A stretch of 64,000 bases of DNA from Bacteroides fragilis NCTC 9343 (GCF_000025985.1 NC_003228.3:1860001-1924000), one strand, 5' to 3'; positions 1 to 9,370 are shown, counted from the first letter of the stretch. The notes: generated by a model not told the origin, from the letters alone. Program-made: numbers and translations.

Positions 1-297
1 GTCAGCGTAATTAATATCCGGCCATGAACCGTCTCCCCGGATCGTGCTGATCAGGCGATGTATCTCCTCCTGTCGGATGGGATAAAGTTGTTGTAGTTCG
101 ATAACGTTCTGGTCGGAAACCTCTTTTTCGGGAGGAATCTTCGACAATAATTGTAAATAGGGTTGTTTCTCTTCATCCATCCCGATTATAGACCGGATGT
201 AGTTCTGCTTGATACGTTCATTCTCTTTGTCGGTTTGTGCAGAAAGGCAGGAAAAGATCGTGCAGATAAATAGCACGAACAGGGAGATTCTTTTCAT
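1..297 (-). CDS. N-terminal part of an exported protein, possibly a polysaccharide lyase
   Basis: Only the first 99 codons lie in the window; the gene runs off the left edge. The start ATG is at 295-297 on the minus strand and is followed by a short Lys-Arg n-region and a hydrophobic stretch ending in LSAQ, which reads as a type I signal peptide (a lipobox reading at FSC is weaker). The mature part is helical and charged and reaches the motif GDGSWPDINYAD at the window edge. A W-x-D-I-N/D-Y-x-D motif near the N-terminus reminds me of the alpha-toroid domain of PL8-type chondroitin/hyaluronan lyases. That link is from memory of the family, not from an alignment. The exported nature is well supported, the lyase call is not. 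Confidence 0.45.
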   Translation of the reverse strand, partial: MKRISLFVLFICTIFSCLSAQTDKENERIKQNYIRSIIGMDEEKQPYLQLLSKIPPEKEVSDQNVIELQQLYPIRQEEIHRLISTIRGDGSWPDINYAD

Positions 298-380
298 ATA
301 TCGAGTGTGTTTTTCATTGTATATATTAATAGGGCCGAACGAATCAGAAAAAGTTTCTGACCCGTTCAGTCTCTGTGTGG

Positions 381-1616
381 CTATTCTGTACGTTTACAAG
401 AGTTTGCCATTAGGAATTCATTCAGGGAGTTTTCATAATTGCCTTGTAACAGGATATGGTGATTACCCAGTGGGTTTTTCAGGAAATAGTCGGCCGGTGT
501 ATTCATCTTTACACGTACTTGTGTACGGCACATATTGATGTAATTGGTGTTTTCGGTCAGAGTTCCGGTAGACAGGTAATATTCGTCCAGGCATTCGCCA
601 CCACATTTCACAATGGTGACATCTCCTTCCGGTAGCAGTCCTTGAATACCGATGCCGCTTTCTGTTTCAAAGTGATTACGAATGATGTAACGTTCGGTCT
701 GTTTCATTCCGATTGTGCAATGGGCCAATATAATTTCGTTGTTACGGGCGTTTATCATCGAAGGATTTGCCATGAAACCCACTTTCCCGGTCAGTGCTTT
801 AGCCACTAATAATGTAAATACGGATTGTAAGTCGCCTTCACATCCGGCAATGATCCCTTCGTCGTTCAACATGGCAAGGGCAAGACAGCCTGTAGTGCCT
901 GTACGCTCTATCAGTTTGAAGCAGCTCACTGTCACTGCACTTAGTTTTTCTTCTTTACAGATTCGCTTAATGGCCCGATAGAGACGCATGGCTTTAATCA
1001 TATCTTCGGGAGTGCCTTCGCGGCAAGCCAGTGCCTGTGAAGCCACAGCGGCACACGAAGCGCCGACTTCGTTATCCTTAATCCGGTCATATACATCATA
1101 AATCCGTTCCAACGGGATGTCCAGATACTCGATCCCCCAACGTCGTTTTGCGAGCAGGTAGTCCACATTGCTTGCAATCAACCAGGAAGAGGGAGTGCCG
1201 ATCACCCCGATGCGGAGTCCTACCAACGAACGCTGCGCCTTGAAATTGGTATATAGTACCTGTATTCTCTGGACGATACTCATAAAGTCCCCGTGGAGGA
1301 TCTCACTCTTCATGCCCCGGCCGCGCAACCAGGAAGAGATTTCAAGCGCCGCCGCCAAGGAGTTTTGCATTCCGTCGGCCAGAATAATGGCAGGGCGGGG
1401 GAGCGATTCAAAGCATTGCATGACCAATCTTTCTACCCCTCCGGTAGCTATGAAGATGATGCTGAAATCATCTTTTGTCAACTGGTGGATGTCCCGGTAA
1501 TCGACAAACTTCACGGTGAAATATTTTTCCAGTTCACTAAGTACGGCTTCGTGCGAACTACGTATAGTTACCTGCTTATGCAGAATCGATGCAAATGTGA
1601 TTAGGTTTATGGTCAT
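381..1616 (-). CDS. Fucose/arabinose isomerase-like protein
   Basis: 411 residues, soluble, no signal peptide. The layout matches the L-fucose isomerase-like superfamily: an N-terminal Rossmann-like half (residues about 1-130), a middle domain beginning LRIGVIGTP near residue 135, and a C-terminal half with the acidic and histidine-bearing segments expected for metal-dependent aldose-ketose isomerases (AGCEGDL near residue 260, then LAHCTIG). The C-terminal part carries TGTLTENTNYINMCRTQ, similar to the substrate-binding end of this group. It is shorter than E. coli FucI (about 590 residues), so it is a divergent member and its sugar cannot be read from sequence. It is divergently transcribed from the aminotransferase gene and has a TACATTTG core 30 bp upstream. 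The superfamily is likely; the exact reaction is unknown. Confidence 0.6.
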   Translation of the reverse strand: MTINLITFASILHKQVTIRSSHEAVLSELEKYFTVKFVDYRDIHQLTKDDFSIIFIATGGVERLVMQCFESLPRPAIILADGMQNSLAAALEISSWLRGRGMKSEILHGDFMSIVQRIQVLYTNFKAQRSLVGLRIGVIGTPSSWLIASNVDYLLAKRRWGIEYLDIPLERIYDVYDRIKDNEVGASCAAVASQALACREGTPEDMIKAMRLYRAIKRICKEEKLSAVTVSCFKLIERTGTTGCLALAMLNDEGIIAGCEGDLQSVFTLLVAKALTGKVGFMANPSMINARNNEIILAHCTIGMKQTERYIIRNHFETESGIGIQGLLPEGDVTIVKCGGECLDEYYLSTGTLTENTNYINMCRTQVRVKMNTPADYFLKNPLGNHHILLQGNYENSLNEFLMANSCKRTE

Positions 1617-1645
1617 TATGTTATCGTTTTAGGTTTGTAGTTATA

Positions 1646-1653
1646 CAAATGTA
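1646..1653 (-). promoter_or_regulatory. Bacteroides -7 box for the isomerase-like gene
   Basis: The minus strand reads TACATTTG, a full match to the Bacteroides -7 consensus TAnnTTTG, about 30 bp before the ATG at 1616. No convincing TTTG -33 element is seen at the usual 19-21 bp spacing, so this rests on the -7 match and position. Confidence 0.4.
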
Positions 1654-1737
1654 TCGTTTTCCGTTGAGATTATCATAACGTTTTTAACCTTGATAAGGTT
1701 TTTAAAGTTTTTATGTCTTTGTGTCCGATTTATTATG

Positions 1738-1745
1738 TACATTTG
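1738..1745 (+). promoter_or_regulatory. Bacteroides -7 box for the aminotransferase gene
   Basis: TACATTTG on the plus strand, 41 bp before the ATG at 1787, matches TAnnTTTG. A TTTG at 1718-1721 lies upstream with a 16-bp gap, shorter than the usual 19-21 bp. Together with the minus-strand box at 1646 it makes this gap a divergent promoter region. Confidence 0.45.
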
Positions 1746-1786
1746 CCGCTCATATTTATTAATTGACCATTATATAATTAAAGATT

Positions 1787-2986
1787 ATGCCAACCATATC
1801 GATTCGCGGAACAGAGATGCCTGCATCTCCTATCAGAAAGCTGGCTCCCCTGGCAGATGCTGCCAAACAGCGGGGAATCCATGTATTTCACCTGAATATC
1901 GGACAGCCAGACCTGCCCACTCCTCAGGCCGCGATTGACGCGATACGCAACATCGACCGCAAGGTGCTCGAGTACAGCCCCAGTGCCGGTTATCGTAGCT
2001 ATCGCGAGAAATTAGTAGGATATTACGAAAAGTTCAATATCAACCTGACGGCAGATGATATTATCATTACTACCGGTGGCTCCGAGGCGGTGCTTTTCTC
2101 ATTCATGTCGTGCCTCAATCCGGGAGATGAAATCATAGTTCCCGAGCCGGCATACGCCAACTATATGGCTTTTGCCATTTCGGCGGGAGCTAAGATACGT
2201 ACCATTGCCACGACAATCGAAGAAGGGTTTTCACTTCCGAAAGTAGAGAAGTTCGAAGAACTGATTAACGAGCGTACCAAGGGGATCTTGATTTGTAATC
2301 CGAACAATCCGACCGGTTACCTGTATACCCGCCGTGAGATGAACCAGATTCGTGATCTGGTGAAGAAATACGATCTTTTCCTTTTCTCCGACGAAGTCTA
2401 CCGTGAGTTTATCTATACCGGTTCACCTTATATTTCGGCCTGCCATCTGGAAGGAATTGAAAATAATGTAGTGCTGATAGACTCCGTATCCAAGCGTTAT
2501 TCCGAATGTGGTATCCGTATCGGTGCCCTGATCACGAAGAACAAAGAGGTGCGTGATGCTGTAATGAAGTTCTGTCAGGCACGTCTGAGTCCCCCTTTGA
2601 TCGGGCAGATTGCTGCTGAGGCTTCGTTAGATGCTCCCGAAGAATACTCGCGTGAAACCTATGATGAATACGTAGAGCGCCGTAAATGCCTGATTGACGG
2701 ACTGAACCGTATACCGGGTGTGTATTCTCCTATTCCTATGGGTGCTTTCTATACAGTAGCCAAACTACCGGTCGATGATTCGGATAAGTTTTGTGCATGG
2801 TGTCTGTCTGAGTTCGAGTACGAAGGGCAGACTGTGTTTATGGCTCCTGCTTCCGGTTTTTATACTACTCCGGGTTCCGGAAAAAATGAAGTCCGCATTG
2901 CCTATGTGCTCAAGAAAGAGGACTTGACCCGTGCACTCTTTGTTTTGCAAAAGGCATTGGAGGCTTATCCGGGAAGAACAGAATAA
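1787..2986 (+). CDS. Class I/II PLP-dependent aminotransferase
   Basis: 399 residues with the fold type I aminotransferase signature in order. LNIGQPDLPTP comes near residue 44, YSPSAGYRSYRE near residue 66 (the Y-x-x-x-x-G-x-x-x-L-R type element), the cofactor loop TGGSEAVLF near residue 97, and CNPNNPTG near residue 172. The pyridoxal lysine lies in DSVSKRYSECGIRIGA and the C-terminal arginine in EVRIAYV. This is the aspartate/aromatic aminotransferase subgroup; the amino donor cannot be told from sequence. The start ATG at 1787 places the usual N-terminal SIRG..MPASPIRKL segment in frame. The next gene follows after 9 bp, so the two are probably cotranscribed. Confidence 0.85.
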   Translation: MPTISIRGTEMPASPIRKLAPLADAAKQRGIHVFHLNIGQPDLPTPQAAIDAIRNIDRKVLEYSPSAGYRSYREKLVGYYEKFNINLTADDIIITTGGSEAVLFSFMSCLNPGDEIIVPEPAYANYMAFAISAGAKIRTIATTIEEGFSLPKVEKFEELINERTKGILICNPNNPTGYLYTRREMNQIRDLVKKYDLFLFSDEVYREFIYTGSPYISACHLEGIENNVVLIDSVSKRYSECGIRIGALITKNKEVRDAVMKFCQARLSPPLIGQIAAEASLDAPEEYSRETYDEYVERRKCLIDGLNRIPGVYSPIPMGAFYTVAKLPVDDSDKFCAWCLSEFEYEGQTVFMAPASGFYTTPGSGKNEVRIAYVLKKEDLTRALFVLQKALEAYPGRTE

Positions 2987-2995
2987 TACCTGTAC

Positions 2996-4303
2996 ATGTC
3001 GTTCACTCATCCACATAATCAAAGCAATTCAGTTTCCTCTTCCGGAGCGAAGGGGAAATTGAGGCTTTCTTATTTTCTTGCCCGTCGGATTTATCGTGAT
3101 ACGGATGGTGGAAAACAAGTTTCCCGTCCTGCCGTTGTGATTGCCATGATTGGTATTGCCATCGGTCTGGCGGTGATGATCATTGCCGTATCCGTTGTGA
3201 TTGGATTCAAGAGTGAAGTACGCAATAAAGTAATCGGATTCGGTTCGCATATCCAGATCAGTAATTTCGATGCGGTAGGTTCTTACGAGACTCACCCGGT
3301 TGTGGTGAATGACAGTATGATGGTCGCACTTTCTGCCCTTCCCGAGGTAAAGCATGTGCAGCGGTACTCCACGAAGCCGGGAATGATTAAGACGGACGAT
3401 GCTTTTCAGGGGATGGTGCTCAAGGGAGTCGGCCCGGAGTTTGATCCCGCCTTTTTCCGTGATCATCTGATAGAAGGAGAGATCCCGGCTTTCAGTGATA
3501 CGGCCTCTACCAATCAGGTAGTGATATCGAAAGCAATAGCCGACAGGCTGAAATTGAAGTTGGGAGATAAAATCTATACCTACTTCATTCAGAAAGACGT
3601 GCGTGCCCGCCGGCTGACGGTGAAAGGCATCTATCAGACAAACTTTTCCGAATATGATAATCTCTTTCTGCTGACCGATCTGTATCTGGTGAACCGTTTG
3701 AATAACTGGGCTCCCGGTCAGGTGAGCGGGGCGGAATTGCAGGTGCGTGATTATGATAAGCTGGAAGATATCACCTATCGGATTGCTACCGATACGGATA
3801 ATAAGCAAGATATCTACGGAGGTACTTATTATGTTCAAAGCATAGAGCAGATGAATCCCCAGATATTTGCCTGGCTCGATCTGCTCGACCTGAATGTATG
3901 GGTGATTCTGATTCTGATGGTCGGCGTAGCCGGTTTCACCATGATTTCCGGGTTACTGATCATCATCCTTGAACGTACACAGATGATCGGCATCTTGAAG
4001 GCATTGGGAGCAAATGATTTCACTATCCGTAAAGTATTCCTGTGGTTTTCTGTCTTCCTGATTGGCAAGGGGATGTTGTGGGGCAATGCAATCGGTATCG
4101 TTTTCTGTATTTTGCAGTCACAGTTCGGACTGTTCAAGCTCGACCCCGAAACCTACTATGTAAGTATGGTGCCGGTCTCTATGAATATCTGGCTTTTCCT
4201 CCTGATCAATGCCGGCACCTTATTGACTTCTGTACTGATGTTGGTCGGACCTTCTTACCTGATAACCAAAATTAATCCGGCCGACTCCATGCGATACGAG
4301 TAA
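2996..4303 (+). CDS. LolC/LolE-like ABC transporter permease (FtsX family)
   Basis: 435 residues. After a basic N-terminus with LSYFLARRIYRD, a first membrane helix runs from about residue 48 to 72. A large periplasmic domain follows (about 75-290), then three C-terminal helices starting near residues 299, 345 and 395. This four-helix pattern is that of LolC/LolE and MacB-type permeases; the GILKALGAND segment after the second helix is the typical FtsX cytoplasmic coupling element. In Lol systems such proteins extract lipoproteins from the inner membrane. No LolD-type ATPase is adjacent; the closest one in the window belongs to the export operon at 14.6 kb. It probably shares a transcript with the aminotransferase. 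Confidence 0.75.
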   Translation: MSFTHPHNQSNSVSSSGAKGKLRLSYFLARRIYRDTDGGKQVSRPAVVIAMIGIAIGLAVMIIAVSVVIGFKSEVRNKVIGFGSHIQISNFDAVGSYETHPVVVNDSMMVALSALPEVKHVQRYSTKPGMIKTDDAFQGMVLKGVGPEFDPAFFRDHLIEGEIPAFSDTASTNQVVISKAIADRLKLKLGDKIYTYFIQKDVRARRLTVKGIYQTNFSEYDNLFLLTDLYLVNRLNNWAPGQVSGAELQVRDYDKLEDITYRIATDTDNKQDIYGGTYYVQSIEQMNPQIFAWLDLLDLNVWVILILMVGVAGFTMISGLLIIILERTQMIGILKALGANDFTIRKVFLWFSVFLIGKGMLWGNAIGIVFCILQSQFGLFKLDPETYYVSMVPVSMNIWLFLLINAGTLLTSVLMLVGPSYLITKINPADSMRYE

Positions 4304-4308
4304 TGGGG

Positions 4309-5481
4309 TTATCTGCGCATGAAATCACCTTTTCCGCGATAGAGGCGGTAAAGCTTCAACTTCAAGGTCTGTAACGGACGGATTATGTCAAAAACCGGCA
4401 GCGTAAAGTAGTAAGAACGGTTGTCACCCATCTCACCGGCTGTTTTGTTGATGACGTAGGCTTGTACCGAATAGCGGACGAACCACAGTAACAGGGATAA
4501 CCCGACAACCAACCAGTGGAAGCTGAGGATACCGAATACAATCCCCACCAGGCAAGCGGCATAAAACAGCAGTCGCGTACCGGTTTCCAATCCCAGGAGC
4601 CAGCGTTGCGAGCCTTTATAGAACCGGGAAGTTGCCATGTAGCTCACCTTTTCTTCTTTCCAGTCCTTATAGCGTTCCACGGGTTGCATCCGTATCACGG
4701 CATCCGGTGAGGTCTCTACCCGGGTGTTGTTTTCATTGGCAACCTGGTTGATGAACAGATCGTCTTCTCCGCGCTGCATATTCAGATGGGTAGAGAATCC
4801 CTTGACTTTGAAGAACAACTCCTTCCGGTAGGCCAGATTGCGTCCGATACCCATATACGGTTTACCTGCCAGGGCAAATCCCAGATAGCGGAGCGAGGTG
4901 AAAAGCGAGTCGAAAGATGCCCGCTTGTGCAGCCAGCCTTTTCCTCGTTCGTAGCCGCTATATCCCAGTACGATGTCTGTACTCGATGTGAAATTACGCG
5001 CCATTCGCCGGAGCCATTGGTTGCTGACCGGAGCACAATCGGCTTCTGTGAATACCAGCCAGTCGTGTTTGCTGGCTTTGATTCCCAGTGTCAATGCCAG
5101 TTTTTTCCGGCTGATGTACCGGGCACTGTCCGGAGTAAAACTGTGATACAGGTTGGGATATTCTTCCTCCAATGCCGATAGCAAGTCTTCGCTTTCGTCT
5201 GTGGAGCCATCATTAATGACGATTACTTCAAAGTCCGGATAATCCTGTTTCAAGATCGTGGGCAGGTTGCGGCGTAGGTTTTCCGATTCGTTTCGTGCAC
5301 AGATCACCACAGATAGGGGAGGCAGTTCCCGTCCGAAGTGTACTTCGTCTTTTCCGACAGCGAGGTTGTGGGTGTGTATACGGTTGTACAGTCCGAGATA
5401 GTAGATAAGTTGAATGATTAAAAGAACACCTGTAGCCGACAGTAGTATCAGTTCAGTTGTATTGAATGTGAATGCTTCCAT
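4309..5481 (-). CDS. Membrane-bound family 2 glycosyltransferase
   Basis: 390 residues. One N-terminal helix (about residues 10-30) is followed by a GT-A catalytic domain with LSVVICARNESENL, VIVINDGSTDES (nucleotide-sugar binding) and FTEADCAP in the place of the metal-binding D-x-D. The acidic QRGEDDLF acts as catalytic-base region and GSQRW resembles the Q-x-x-R-W motif of processive GT2 enzymes. Two or three helices follow (about residues 300-350). It probably builds a cell-surface or lipid-linked glycan at the inner membrane; donor and acceptor are unknown. It converges with the LolE-like gene, only 5 bp between the stops. A -7 box lies 26 bp upstream of the start. Confidence 0.8.
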   Translation of the reverse strand: MEAFTFNTTELILLSATGVLLIIQLIYYLGLYNRIHTHNLAVGKDEVHFGRELPPLSVVICARNESENLRRNLPTILKQDYPDFEVIVINDGSTDESEDLLSALEEEYPNLYHSFTPDSARYISRKKLALTLGIKASKHDWLVFTEADCAPVSNQWLRRMARNFTSSTDIVLGYSGYERGKGWLHKRASFDSLFTSLRYLGFALAGKPYMGIGRNLAYRKELFFKVKGFSTHLNMQRGEDDLFINQVANENNTRVETSPDAVIRMQPVERYKDWKEEKVSYMATSRFYKGSQRWLLGLETGTRLLFYAACLVGIVFGILSFHWLVVGLSLLLWFVRYSVQAYVINKTAGEMGDNRSYYFTLPVFDIIRPLQTLKLKLYRLYRGKGDFMRR

Positions 5482-5506
5482 TTACTCTTACAAGATTTTT
5501 ATGTCA

Positions 5507-5514
5507 CAAAAGTA
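5507..5514 (-). promoter_or_regulatory. Bacteroides -7 box for the glycosyltransferase gene
   Basis: The minus strand reads TACTTTTG, matching TAnnTTTG, 26 bp before the ATG at 5481. No clear -33 TTTG is seen. Confidence 0.4.
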
Positions 5515-5551
5515 CATAATTTTTTCAGAGATTCGTCGATTTGTATCCCTC

Positions 5552-6550
5552 TTATTTCTTATTGTCCAGATATTCTTTTTTAAACATATCGACAAACAAC
5601 AAGAACAGCGACAGCACAAGCGGTCCGAAGATGACTCCCATGAATCCGAACAAGGATAATCCGATGACTACGCCGAAGATGGTTATTAGCGGATGGGTGT
5701 CTGCCATTTTCTTCTGGAGGATAAACCGTATCAGGTTATCACATTGCGAGACGACAATTCCACCGTAAGCCGCCAGTCCGATGGCGTTTGCCCACTCGCC
5801 GGTCAGTGCAAGATAGGCGGCTACCGGAAACCATACCAAGGCTGTCCCCACCATCGGGATGATTGTGGCGAAGCAGGTCAGCACTCCTATCAGCCAGGCA
5901 TTCGGTGCTCCGAAGATGAAATAACCGATCAGGGCTACCCCTCCCTGAATGACTGCAAGCAAGGGAATGCCAATGGCATTGGAACGGACAATCATATTGA
6001 TTTCATGGGTTACCTCCCGGGTATTCTTTTCGTTGAAAGGCAGGATGTCGTCGATGTAGGCTTCCATTTTAGTTCCTCCTATCAACATGAAGTACAGTAC
6101 GAAGACCAATACAAACAGGTTGACGGCAAAACTGCTGATGCCTCCCATCACTGCCTGCCCTATCTTGGGAAGCAGGGAGACGATGAATGAAAGTGTGTCA
6201 CTGCCCAGCACATCATATCCTGTTTTTGCTTTAATGATTCCCGCTAACTCTTCGACAGGGGTAATGATGGCCTGGGGATCCAGGTTGATATCCTGCAATT
6301 TATTGACCAGCATCCATACAATCAGCGAGATGGGAACCAGGAAGCACAGAATGGCTTCTCCTGTGATCAGCAGTGCTGCGAAGCTTCGTTTCATTCGTGC
6401 ACCGAGATAGATCATCTGTTTGCGTACAAGGATGTAGATAGTGAGTGCCCCCAGTAATCCGCCGAGGAAGGGAGTGATTTGCCGGAACAAGATAATGCCC
6501 AGTCCGATAATGATAATAATCAGAGAATATTTCCAATATTTTTCTTTCAT
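5552..6550 (-). CDS. AI-2E family transporter-like membrane protein
   Basis: 332 residues with about eight hydrophobic helices: paired helices at the N-terminus (about 10-45), one near residue 60, a soluble stretch around 80-140, and a dense set from 145 to 325. The order and the segments SNAIGIPLLAVIQGGVALIGYFIFG and FGVVIGLSLFGFMGVIFGPL are those of the AI-2E transporter (TqsA/PerM) family. Members have been linked to autoinducer-2 export and to sodium/proton exchange; here the substrate is open. It lies 68 bp after the histidine kinase stop on the same strand and could be the last gene of that transcript, though a small hairpin lies in the gap. Confidence 0.8.
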   Translation of the reverse strand: MKEKYWKYSLIIIIIGLGIILFRQITPFLGGLLGALTIYILVRKQMIYLGARMKRSFAALLITGEAILCFLVPISLIVWMLVNKLQDINLDPQAIITPVEELAGIIKAKTGYDVLGSDTLSFIVSLLPKIGQAVMGGISSFAVNLFVLVFVLYFMLIGGTKMEAYIDDILPFNEKNTREVTHEINMIVRSNAIGIPLLAVIQGGVALIGYFIFGAPNAWLIGVLTCFATIIPMVGTALVWFPVAAYLALTGEWANAIGLAAYGGIVVSQCDNLIRFILQKKMADTHPLITIFGVVIGLSLFGFMGVIFGPLVLSLFLLFVDMFKKEYLDNKK

Positions 6551-6566
6551 AATAAATAAAAAGGAG

Positions 6567-6586
6567 AATAGAGATTCCTCTCTATT
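6567..6586. terminator. Small hairpin between kinase and AI-2E genes
   Basis: AATAGAGA and TCTCTATT form a perfect 8-bp stem with a 4-base loop. There is no long T-run after it on the minus strand, so a terminator role is uncertain. Confidence 0.3.
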
Positions 6587-6618
6587 TATAACATTACACC
6601 AATTAAAATGTTTCGCTC

Positions 6619-7869
6619 CTAAGGCAGATCGAGACTGAAAATAGTTTGTCCCGGACGGCTTTCCCGGATGGATAAGTGTCCGTCATGTTGCCGGATGATC
6701 TGTTTGCAAAGACTGAGCCCGATTCCGCTTCCTTCCGTTTTCGTTGTGAAGAACGGAATGAAGATCTGTTCCCGTATCTCTTCCGGTATGCCGGGGCCAT
6801 TGTCTTCTATCTCGACCTGCAGACGGTCTGCCCGCCGTACACGGAGAATGATTCTTCCGTCCGCCTGTCCCTCGAGTGCCTGCATCGCATTTTTCAGCAG
6901 ATTAAGAAAGACTTGTGACAGTTGATTGGGATCACCATCTGTTTCTATCGGGTCCGGCACGCATTGCAGCATGAACCGGATGCCGCGTTCCCGAAAGTCG
7001 CTTTGCAGCAATTCTTCAAGATTGCGGAGCATCTCGGTCAATGCGAAGCGCCTTTTTTCCGGATGGGGGAGATAGGACAGATGCCGGAATGACTCCGTAA
7101 ACTCCATCAGCCGTTCGCTCTGAGCCTGTATAATCCGTAGTCCGCGGGCCGATTTTTCGTTGATATCCGGACGTTCGGACAAGGTTTGTGAGAGTGAAAG
7201 GATCGGTGCGATGGTATTCATGATTTCATGCGTCAGCACATGCGTCAGTTTGCTCCATGATTCGTTCTCCTTATCGCTCAATTCGTCGCCGATGTCTTTG
7301 ATGGACAAGATGGTGATGGTTTCGCCGTCCAGAATCATCTTTTTCTCCGATATGCTGAGACTCTTGCGGATACCGGTTGCATTCAGCAGTTGTGCCAATT
7401 GGGTTTCGGTATAGAGACGGTTGCATTTCAGCAGCGAGAAAGCGGCACTGTTGGCAATAATGATTCTACCTGAGTCGTCCCAGGCAAGCACGCCGCTAGG
7501 CACCTCCTCGAGCAGTGATTGATAGAAATGTTCTTGTTTGTGACTTTCGCCTTTGGTGCGGGCAAGGAGGTCGTTAAGCCGGTTGAGGGAGCGGTTCAGC
7601 TGTGCCTGCTCTTTGCCGACATTTGCCTCCGGAAAGTAGAGCATATTATCCTTATCCTGCACGGCGTCGAAGAACAGTCTGATTTTCCGGTTAAACGTAT
7701 TCAACTGCCGGGTCAATGCACCGATCTGGAACAGCGAACAGAGCAGCAGTATACCGCCGATGATGTATCCCGTATGTGACACGACCAACCATAGTCCGGT
7801 GCCTGCTGTGACCAGTATCAGCAATACGTGAAACAGTATGATGAAATAGATGCGTTGACTGAATATCAT
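6619..7869 (-). CDS. NtrB-like sensor histidine kinase
   Basis: 416 residues. Two N-terminal helices (about 7-29 and 33-52) with almost no periplasmic loop suggest sensing in or near the membrane. A HAMP-like/coiled region follows, then a PAS-type segment (about 110-200). The HisKA box [15 protein letters not shown] carries the phospho-accepting histidine, and the ATPase boxes are [12 protein letters not shown] (N), DNGPGIP (G1), [18 protein letters not shown] (F/G2). The next gene upstream, an NtrC-type regulator, ends 5 bp before this start, so the two form a classic two-component pair. It presumably controls the divergent export operon from 9.5 kb. Confidence 0.88.
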   Translation of the reverse strand: MIFSQRIYFIILFHVLLILVTAGTGLWLVVSHTGYIIGGILLLCSLFQIGALTRQLNTFNRKIRLFFDAVQDKDNMLYFPEANVGKEQAQLNRSLNRLNDLLARTKGESHKQEHFYQSLLEEVPSGVLAWDDSGRIIIANSAAFSLLKCNRLYTETQLAQLLNATGIRKSLSISEKKMILDGETITILSIKDIGDELSDKENESWSKLTHVLTHEIMNTIAPILSLSQTLSERPDINEKSARGLRIIQAQSERLMEFTESFRHLSYLPHPEKRRFALTEMLRNLEELLQSDFRERGIRFMLQCVPDPIETDGDPNQLSQVFLNLLKNAMQALEGQADGRIILRVRRADRLQVEIEDNGPGIPEEIREQIFIPFFTTKTEGSGIGLSLCKQIIRQHDGHLSIRESRPGQTIFSLDLP

Positions 7870-7874
7870 TAGGG

Positions 7875-9212
7875 TCAGAGTTTGAATCGTTTGAGTTTAT
7901 TGTATAATGTTTGCCGGCTCACTCCCAATTGTTCGGCTGCGGCAGTCAGGTTACCGTTGTTTTGCAGGATGGCAGTTTCGATGGCCCTCCGCTCCACCTC
8001 TTCCAGATTGGGGACAGTGGCGGTTGCCTGCGGTTGCCAGGTCTGTTTCACCAAGATATCTTTGGGGCGGATTACGCTGCCTTCACACAAGATGACCGCT
8101 TTTTCGATGGTGTGCTGCAACTCCCTTATATTGCCCGGCCAATGATAACTGCGTAATTTTTCGACAGTCTGCTCGTGTATCCGTATTTCCTGCCGTTGAT
8201 ATTTAGAGGTGAATTTACGTAAGAAGCAGTCGATAAAGAGTAGGATATCATCTCCCCGTTCACGTAGGGGAGGCAGTTCCAGATGAATGGTGTTGATGCG
8301 GTAGAACAGGTCTTCGCGAAACATGCCCTGCTTCACCATTTCCGGTATATCTTTGTTCGTTGCCGAAATCAGGCGGATATCGACCGGAATCACTTTGTTA
8401 CTGCCCAGACGAGTCACATTCCGGCTTTGCAATACGGTGAGGAGCTTGGTTTGGAGTGGGAGAGGGAGGTTGCCCAGTTCGTCCATGAACAGTGAACTGC
8501 CGTTGGCCGCTTCGAACTTTCCGGGACGGCTTTCGTGGGCATCGGTGAAAGCTCCCCGTTCGTGTCCGAACAGTTCACTTTCGAACAGCGACTCGCTGAT
8601 GGCCCCCATATCTACGTTCAGCATCGGACGTGCGCCACGAGGTGAGAGGCGGTGTATCTCCCGTGCCAGTATTTCTTTGCCTGTTCCGTTTTCTCCCGTT
8701 ATCAGGATGTTGGCGTCCGTGCGTGCCACTTTCGATACCACTTTCATCAGTTGCAACATGGCAGGCGAACGCCCCACCAGCATTTCGAATCCCTCAGCCC
8801 TGTCAACTTTTGCAGTATGTTCCGGAGCTTTGCGGCTACGGTAGGCTTCCGTCACCTTGTCGATCAGGGTCTGGTTGTCCCATGGTTTCAGCAGGAAGTC
8901 GGCTGCACCGTTTTTAAGTGCTTTAACGGCAAGTTCCACATCTCCGTAAGCTGTCAGCATCACTACGGGTAGGGTGGGAGCCATCTGCCGGATGTGCCCC
9001 AACCAGTAAAGTCCCTCGTTGCCATTGTTGATACCCGCCGAGAAGTTCATGTCCAGGATGACTACATCGATGCGGTGCGTTGTCAGCAGGGCGGTGATCT
9101 GATTTGGATTCGAAGCTGTCAGTATCTTGCTGAAGTAGTTTTCGAGCAGAAGTTCGAGTGAGGCCAATACTCCTTTGTTATCGTCTACAATCAGAATGGT
9201 TCCTGTGTTCAT
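7875..9212 (-). CDS. NtrC-family sigma-54-dependent response regulator
   Basis: 445 residues from the ATG at 9212. This start is preferred over an upstream in-frame one at 9389 because AAGGAG lies just before it and the receiver domain begins at once (TILIVDDN). The receiver has D10/D11, the phospho-acceptor D54 in VVILDMNF, T87 and K109. The AAA+ domain has GENGTGKE (Walker A), GAFTDA in place of the canonical GAFTGA sigma-54 contact loop, and LFMDEL (Walker B). A Fis-type helix-turn-helix ends the protein (LTAAAEQLGVSRQTLYNKL). It should activate sigma-54 promoters, most likely the one in front of the TolC gene and perhaps its own. Confidence 0.9.
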   Translation of the reverse strand: MNTGTILIVDDNKGVLASLELLLENYFSKILTASNPNQITALLTTHRIDVVILDMNFSAGINNGNEGLYWLGHIRQMAPTLPVVMLTAYGDVELAVKALKNGAADFLLKPWDNQTLIDKVTEAYRSRKAPEHTAKVDRAEGFEMLVGRSPAMLQLMKVVSKVARTDANILITGENGTGKEILAREIHRLSPRGARPMLNVDMGAISESLFESELFGHERGAFTDAHESRPGKFEAANGSSLFMDELGNLPLPLQTKLLTVLQSRNVTRLGSNKVIPVDIRLISATNKDIPEMVKQGMFREDLFYRINTIHLELPPLRERGDDILLFIDCFLRKFTSKYQRQEIRIHEQTVEKLRSYHWPGNIRELQHTIEKAVILCEGSVIRPKDILVKQTWQPQATATVPNLEEVERRAIETAILQNNGNLTAAAEQLGVSRQTLYNKLKRFKL

Positions 9213-9278
9213 AGCATCTCCTTTTGATTCGCTTCCTTTTTTAAGTTCGTGGTAAAGATATTTGTTTTTGTAACTCCC

Positions 9279-9295
9279 TGCAAGAGAGTGTCCAA
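9279..9295 (-). promoter_or_regulatory. Possible sigma-54 promoter for the regulator/kinase operon
   Basis: The minus strand reads TTGGACACTCTCTTGCA. The GG and GC pairs are exactly 10 bp apart, as in the consensus TTGGCAC-N5-TTGC, and transcription would start about 55 bp before the regulator ATG. The TTGGACAC part is also half of palindrome 1, so the match could partly be accidental. Confidence 0.4.
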
Positions 9296-9306
9296 TATTT
9301 AGACGT
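9288..9306. promoter_or_regulatory. Regulator binding-site candidate 1
   Basis: GTGTCCAATATTTAGACGT is a 19-bp imperfect palindrome with the same GTGTCCAATAT half as sites 2 and 3. It overlaps the -24 element of the candidate promoter of the regulator gene, which would suit autoregulation. Confidence 0.5.
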
Positions 9307-9370
9307 TTTCGGATTGAGAATTTATGCCGGAGAAGTATCAGAAAGTATTCCAGTGGGAAACAATCGTCAA

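Noticed and set aside
3029..3838. 269-codon minus-strand frame opposite the LolE-like gene
   Set aside because: Antisense shadow; no start context, no domain.
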